Source: Strobilurus pachycystidiatus
Taxonomy: Eukaryota > Basidiomycota > Agaricomycetes > Agaricales > Physalacriaceae
Length of the DNA: 64,000 bases
Reading direction: 5' to 3'
NCBI GenBank assembly: GCA_019915135.1
Contig: JAHLMK010000001.1
Span: forward strand, 1,550,001-1,614,000
Below, piece by piece: positions 58,717 through 64,000 of this stretch (its first letter is position 1; each line of letters begins with the position of its first letter). Made by a program: the position numbers and the translations under genes. A model generated the notes under the pieces. That model ran no database searches and was not told the origin of the DNA. It worked only from the letters and a program-made list of their open reading frames with translations.

Positions 58717-61700
58717 TTAAGATTTATAAGAGGACTCAAGGAGCTCACGGAGTTCCGCTACCTTGTTGGTGCTGAGCATGTCTCGGAGGACCTTGGGGTC
58801 AATGTCTGCAACTGTCCGTCTCACATCCTCTTCACCACTCTGAGAGACCCAGGCGCCCCCAAAATCAAGCCGTTCCTCGCGAAAGAGACCCTTCAAGATC
58901 TGCAAGACTTCCATCAGAGATGATGACATGCGAGACCGACGGGCAGCATCAGTCTCCTTGCTCGATGAGAAGGCTCGTTCACAGGGTACCGCGGAGGCTT
59001 GGATGGGTAGGACATCAAGAGCAAGATGGTAGAGAATAGGATATTTAGTCTTATCCTCCTGAAATTCAATGAGTTCAACATCATGATGCAAAGAGACCAG
59101 AGACGTACCTCCCATCGTTGCAGAATGTCATATTCAGCACTGTCTTCCTCGAGACCGGCCTTCAGCCATTCGTTGAGTTCGTTATCGACTGCCCCTTCGT
59201 CGGCTTGACGAGTGGCGGCCTCCTTCTCCGCTGTTGATAACTCTGGCTCGGGGGTACCACCGAGTGATGGCGCTGAAGACTGCGGCAGTGTTGATGACGG
59301 CGAAGACATGGCGAGAGATCCTGCCGAGAGTTGCTTGCTAAGAGCTGCAAGCTGAGCCTCGCCAGAGAGCTGCTTCTGGGCTGCTTTTGATGGCACGGTG
59401 TAGTCTCGTTGGCCCTGTCGAGGGCAAGTCTGCTCAGATTGGCGAAGAGCTCGTTGATGCTCCAACATCTATATAACAGAGTCAGACGATCCAATTCATG
59501 TAAGATCATGCATCATACCGCGTCGCGAATATAACCTCGCGCCCTCTTGTACTCATCGTGATCCCAGTTCACTTGCATCCAGGCAAGCTTGGTACGATGA
59601 TTGAGACCTGACATCAACAAGTGTATGAGCAAAAAAAGAGCCGAATAGAAATTAGAACCTACACATGGCGAATGCATAGAATGGAGACAGGCGACAAAGT
59701 GATGTGTACTCGTCGAGTTTGGCAATCGAGGCGTCGATTGCATGGCTCAAGCCAGGCAGTAAGTTCCGCAGCATCCTAAGATTGACCAGAATTTTTTCAA
59801 AGAGCGGCAGAATCATGGGCAGTGTTGGCGTCTTCTGCGCTGATGCTATCTCCTGAACCAAGTGAAAGACCTGGAGATATAGCTGTATGTCCCGAAGAAT
59901 CCGAAGCTGGTCCTCTGACAGTAGATGTTCCTGAAGATCCCAATCGCCCTCATTTACGAGTTTACGAACCGCCTGGAGGTAAAGTGAGCATGATGATAGC
60001 GGAACAAGCAAAAACCTACCGGATAGAGGTAAAGTAGGCGCTGTACCATGAGGTAGATTGACGACCAGCGTGTGTCGACATCGCGTAAAAGCTCGAGAAC
60101 ACGCATCTGATGGTCGTCGTAGTCATCGCCCTCCCAGGACTTCGCTTCGTTGCCATCGTTGATGATTTCGGCAAGGGCCTCGCGGCGTTGCCCACTAGCT
60201 CTACAAGCATTGACGAGCTTTCGAGCCCGACCAAGAAGATCACTACGGAGATGATCCTCATATACGGGATCGACAAGGTCAGCGTAGCGGGTGATAGTGT
60301 CTTCGACCTCACTCGGATCCACGTCCGGGTCATCAAATGAGACGAAGGGCATCCCAAGATACTTGAGGCCAGTTTTGACGGCAATGTTGATGATGTGGGG
60401 AAAGCAGCTTGTCAGAGAGTCAGTACATTAGAAATGAGGAGAAATAGCCTCGTACCGTATCCGATTACTATGCATATCAAACAGGATGTTGCGCTCGCCA
60501 AGTAGCCGTGCAATCGCAGCCATCATGGTACCGTTGGATGCTGCATTGTCCAAAGTGACGGCAGAGACCTTGGAAATCGTCAGAACATGCCATTGAAGGT
60601 CGAAGAGGACATACACGGTCAGTGACTTCAAGCTCGTCAAACACATTGACCATAGCCTTCGCCATATTCTCACCATCGTGACTACCAGACACATGACGGA
60701 ACGCCACCAGTCGGGACCGTAAAACGAGCTGGCCATTCAGTCGAACGAGATAATGCGCGGTGACAGCCATATACCCTTGAAGAATTCCGCGCGACCACAT
60801 GTCAGCTGTGAACGCAATGCGACCGATAGCATGCTGTTGTTACACCGTATGAGCATATACCAGTATTAACATGATGCTTCTCAGATAACTTACCTGTAAA
60901 TCCTCTACAAGGCGACCATGTTCCTTGCCATAACGGAGGTATATCAGTTCCGTTATCTTAGTGCGACGGGGAAGGTCTTTGTCCGTGATATGATCCATGC
61001 CCAGATAGAGCGCAAGGTCACGAAACTCCGGGCATTCTACTGCGTCGATAGCCTATCGCGCCGTGCCTCAGGAAGCCGAAGATAATACAAGAGTTGCAGC
61101 GAGACTCACGGAATCGGAAGCAGCGAGCCATTTGACAAGGCGGTCATGCAACCCATCAAACGTGAATGATTCACCAGAATAGCTACTGGGCGTCGCGCTA
61201 GTGGTCTTCGGATTTGAGTCGATGGTCTCCCAGCCCTTGAGGCGCTCCTGCACGACAAACTGATGATACTCAGGCCAATGTTTTTCTTGTATGTGCGTTC
61301 GGATGGCAACTGACGACCCGGAGATATTCTTCCATGTCTTGTAGTCCTCGCCTCTGGTGAACGTAAGTGAACCAACAACGGGACCGGATATGGGAGTTGA
61401 CTTACTTGCAGAAACGACATGCGACGCGTGTTCCTTCCGCGGTCGTAGGGCGTTTGGTGTAAAATTTGACATCTAATGGCGGTTCCGATGGCGGTTCCTC
61501 GGAATGGACAGGTTGGACGAAGTACCACACATCACTAGCGACCTGGCGGTTCGATGATGTTGCCTTCTGAACAGCCGCGGTGAAACTAGGCGTAGCCATA
61601 GCCGGAGGGCGAACAGGATGCGCGGGAGGTAGAGCGCTAGCGGCCGGTGGGCCAACACCGAAGACAGGCCTGGTTGCGTCTGATGGAAGATCCTCATCAA

Positions 61701-62096
61701 GGCGGGGACGCCTTGCGCGAGATGCGTTCTGGGTAGCGTTATTCTTGCGTTTCCGCGAACGAGTTCCGGGTACCTCTGTGGGTGGGATTGGCTGCTGCGG
61801 GACAAATTGATAGGCCTGTTGTGAAGGCGGATGTGCCCACTGGACGTTCGTCGCGTCATGCAGAGGTGGTGGTGGATGATAGTACCCGTATTGTGGGGGT
61901 GGGGCATAGTACTGATTCGGTGGTAGTTGATACGGATGCGTGGGTGCTGCAAATTGAAAAGCTGGGGGCTCGTCGCGCTGCATCCCATCTGATGATGTTG
62001 AGGCGCGAGGTGGAGTTTGAGCGAAAGTGGGTGGACGATTAGAGGGTGGAGGAAAATATGGCACAAAGCCGTCGCGAGGATTGGGAGGTCCGCTCA
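58717..62096 (-). CDS. hAT-family transposase (BED finger, RNase H-like core, hATC dimerisation domain)
   Basis: About ten exons joined by GT-AG introns give some 900 residues with no stop or frameshift found. The first exon encodes a Pro/Gln/Tyr-rich region and an Arg/Lys patch (TRSRKRKNNATQNASRARRP). A BED-type zinc finger is split by the first intron (VACRFCK, then WKNISGSSVAIRTHIQEKHW). The catalytic core follows with the hAT landmarks IAFTADMWSRG (first Asp), AVTLDNAASNGTM (second Asp) and CFPHIINIAVKTG (CxxH). DVDTRWSSIYLMVQRLLYL is next, and the C-terminal hATC dimerisation segment carries the catalytic Glu (AVPCERAFSSSKETDAARRS). It cuts and pastes the element. Start at 62096, stop at 58717. 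Confidence 0.88.
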
Positions 62097-62479
62097 TAAG
62101 CTGTATCACCAGTGAATACAGCATTGAGCAGAGAGAAGTGTACGCACCAAGTTCAAACTTCAAGACTTATTATATTGCAGACCCATCGCACCATTTCAAA
62201 GGACTCACTCCACAGCTCCACTGGTCGGGAGGCGCTGAGTGCGGCGAATGGCGCTGGTGACATCTGCCTGACGTAGAAACACCCTCAGAGAGTCGGATAC
62301 AGGAGAGGGAAGGCGGTCAATGGTGTATATTGGTTTGATTTGGCAGGGAGGACCGGTGGCCCAATACGGGTTATCGTCGTAAGACGGTTGTGAGATGCCA
62401 CGTCTTGAGATCATCGTGAGACCGATCAATTTCCTTATCCGGATCGTGAGACGGTCTCGGTCTCACGATATCGCGCTCT

Positions 62480-62492
62480 TGCGGCAACACTA
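62480..62492 (-). repeat. Right terminal inverted repeat of hAT element
   Basis: TGCGGCAACACTA is the exact reverse complement of the left terminal repeat. Confidence 0.93.
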
Positions 62493-62500
62493 TGTAGCAC
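62493..62500. repeat. Right target-site duplication of hAT element
   Basis: TGTAGCAC directly follows the right terminal repeat and matches the copy at 58486-58493. Confidence 0.93.
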
Positions 62501-63794
62501 AGACCGTGCTGTGTTCTTTAAGGGCCAGATGCACGTAAAAACATACCTATCTATCAATCTTACTGTAAGTTATCATTGAGCAAGATTACTTGTTGTTGGT
62601 TGAAATCAAGGTAATTGTCCTTAATTTAGAAGTTCTGATTGCAATATCAAGACCGTGCAAATCCACACACTTTGTAATGTAAAACCCAGCGGAACTTAGA
62701 AGATCTATCTATCTATCCAACGCAGAACAGGGTTTTTGCTGGGCCTGAGCCGGCATTGTAAGTCAAGATAGCTTGCAATCGTCAGATCATCAGAGCATGT
62801 CTTGGAAGCCTGTCATTGTGAGAGAGTGAGATTTATGGATCAATGACAATTTACTTGTTCTTCCTTATTGTCCTGAAGGAAGCTTAACAAGATGCGCTTC
62901 TCTGAGGCTCAAGGTCTCCCATGGCCAATCACCTGACAACTCTCCTCGCCATTCTATTGGAAGGTACCGGTCTGGACAGTGTGGCCCATCTTCCCAGAGT
63001 TGCTACGTCTAGCAATGCCTTTCGACTGCCCCACGCATCAAACTCCGGATCCATCCATCACCTGTTGATGAATTGCGCGAGAGCGCGATGGCCGAGTGTA
63101 GTTGGAGTGTAGCATCTTGTAGCATGTGCCACAGTGCCACTCAGGTTTAGTGCTATTCAGAACCTGGGCATATCAGATAGAAGAATCGAAATTTGAAAAT
63201 CTGTAATACTGTAACAGAAGTCCGAAAGCTCTCTCTAAGGCCAAAATGGCTACTGGCACAGTGGTACGCTACCAGGCGGCAATGACCGAGGGTTGTTCTG
63301 GGTAGTAGACGCGTACGTACACTGTACACAGTGTACAGCACGGATCGACATGGTTGATGGAAAGGTTGTCACAGGGGCCAGGGCTGTCATGATGGGTGAT
63401 GGAAACCCTGACCACTAAATTTCATTCGGCAACGGTTATAACGGTCGTTGAGGGCGTCGAGTAATAGTCGGGATATTGTATGGCGACGAGCGGCCATTGT
63501 TGATACAACAAGCTATTCTTGTTAGTATGTGCGGGAATGCACTGCGAAAAAAATGTGCGCTTCGACACGTTGGAAGCCTTCACAACACACTGAGCCGGAT
63601 TTGGCTCGGTTTGTATTGCCGGGCTATCCGGTTTGTGTGGTGTGCCCAAACACCCATGCGTCCCTTCTAAACCATCAATATCATTCACGCTGGTCACCCA
63701 CCTTGGACAGGAGCCTCGCCTTTGCAGCCATTCCTTACATCCTGCTATCCCTGCTATACCCAGCGCTGGCCGTTTACACTCCCTCTAGACTGCC
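62501..63794. other. Intergenic region between hAT element and the right-edge gene
   Basis: About 1.3 kb, A/T-rich at first, with a short ATCT microsatellite (about 62703-62716) and an inverted repeat at 63317-63336 (GTACACT/AGTGTAC around GTACAC). No gene is supported. Confidence 0.45.
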
Positions 63795-64000
63795 ATGATG
63801 GCGTCCATGCTTGCGCCAGCCCCAGCGAACCCCCCTGGTCGTATTTCCCAGCTACTGCCTACTGTAAAATGCTCTAATTGCAACAATCCCGTCCCTTTGG
63901 CCGAGCTGGGCGAGCACATTTGCCCCAAGGCACCCCCGGTCCCTGCCCTTCCCCAGGCGAGCCCTGCCTCCTCCAAACCGCTCGGCCAACGGCTGCAAAA
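63795..64000 (+). CDS. 5' part of an unidentified gene (Cys-rich N-terminal motif), truncated by window edge
   Basis: An ATG at 63795 opens a frame that stays open to the end of the window (about 68 codons). The peptide begins MMASMLAPAPANPPGRISQL and contains a possible zinc-binding motif (TVKCSNCNNPVPLAELGEHI followed by C), that is CxxC ... HxC, then a Pro/Ala/Ser-rich stretch. Such a short N-terminal zinc motif followed by disorder occurs in fungal paxillin/LIM-type and signalling proteins, but the visible part is too short to decide. The final residues continue past the edge. Confidence 0.6.
   Translation, partial: MMASMLAPAPANPPGRISQLLPTVKCSNCNNPVPLAELGEHICPKAPPVPALPQASPASSKPLGQRLQ

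Larger units (their letters stand above)
58494..62492. mobile_element. Complete hAT-family DNA transposon, 3,999 bp
   Basis: The element begins TAGTGTTGCCGCA at 58494 and ends with its exact reverse complement at 62480-62492, a 13-bp terminal inverted repeat fitting the hAT TIR start TAGNG. It is flanked on both sides by the 8-bp direct repeat TGTAGCAC, the target duplication length of hAT elements. Inside lies one minus-strand transposase gene (58717-62096). Subterminal regions carry palindromes and repeats of CGTAAGACG and GTGAGAC type, probable transposase-binding sites. The insertion sits between the permease gene and the gene at the right edge, and does not break a recognised gene. The perfect duplication and uninterrupted transposase suggest a fairly recent insertion. 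Confidence 0.93.

Noticed and set aside
62701..62718. ATCT microsatellite next to the hAT element.
   Set aside because: Simple short repeat; not part of the transposon, whose ends are fixed by inverted repeats and target duplication.
63080..63120. tRNA-like sequence: a stretch reading GATGGCCGAGTG resembles the D-arm/A box of tRNA-Ser or tRNA-Leu.
   Set aside because: No matching anticodon arm, T-arm (GTTCGA) or acceptor pairing follows at the right distance.

Overview
This is a eukaryotic, fungal window, most likely from an Agaricomycete basidiomycete. Almost every gene is split by many short introns of roughly 45-60 bases. Genes are packed on both strands. The family content is typically basidiomycete: a fused tryptophan synthase, a WOPR regulator, an asparaginase-ankyrin protein, F-box remnants and a multi-exon hAT transposon. 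No species is claimed. There is no CRISPR array, operon or bacterial signal, and I recognised no tRNA or rRNA gene.

Layout. 0-5.3 kb: signal peptidase subunit SPC3 (-), a Csm1/Pcs1-like kinetochore/monopolin protein (+) and an ankyrin-tailed L-asparaginase (-). 5.3-7.2 kb: no supported gene. 7.2-15.2 kb: bifunctional tryptophan synthase (+), amidophosphoribosyltransferase ADE4 (-), a small WOPR transcription regulator (-) and elongin A (+). 15.7-18.9 kb: GID7/WDR26 of the GID/CTLH ubiquitin ligase (-). 18.9-25.9 kb: a gene-poor stretch with a hairpin cluster, a secreted pectin lyase (+) and decayed F-box-like sequences (-). 25.9-27.3 kb: an Ecl1-type zinc-finger protein (-). 29.1-37.7 kb: VPS54 (-), SWC2/Vps72 (-), mitoribosomal protein mL61 (+) and GET2 (-). 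37.8-44 kb: FAD monooxygenase (-), triple-KH RNA-binding protein (+) and histone acetyltransferase HAT1 (+). 44-57.3 kb: dynamin-like GTPase (-), mitoribosomal mS38/COX24 (+), a conserved fungal protein with a PB1-like start (-), UBC9 (-), SNU13 (-), a four-span membrane protein (-), proteasome beta-5 PRE2 (+) and an amino-acid permease (-). 58.5-62.5 kb: a complete 3,999-bp hAT DNA transposon. 63.8 kb to the end: the first exon of a gene that leaves the window.

Most genes are single-copy housekeeping functions: secretion (SPC3, GET2, VPS54), protein turnover (GID7, PRE2, UBC9), chromatin and transcription (HAT1, SWC2, elongin A), RNA (SNU13, KH protein) and biosynthesis (TRP5, ADE4). They are not a pathway cluster. 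Neighbours are often divergent over 100-400 bases (SPC3/CSM1, SWC2/mL61, dynamin/mS38) and so probably share promoters.

The most notable findings are the apparently intact hAT element with a 13-bp terminal inverted repeat and a perfect 8-bp target duplication; three GC-AG introns (two in the tryptophan synthase, one in the permease); an ADE4 start codon apparently split by an intron; a 6-nt micro-exon in the pectin lyase; and a stop-codon-containing 17-bp triplication at the end of SNU13. Gene models were spliced by eye from frame, conserved protein motifs and GT/GC...AG signals, so exon ends are proposals without transcript support.
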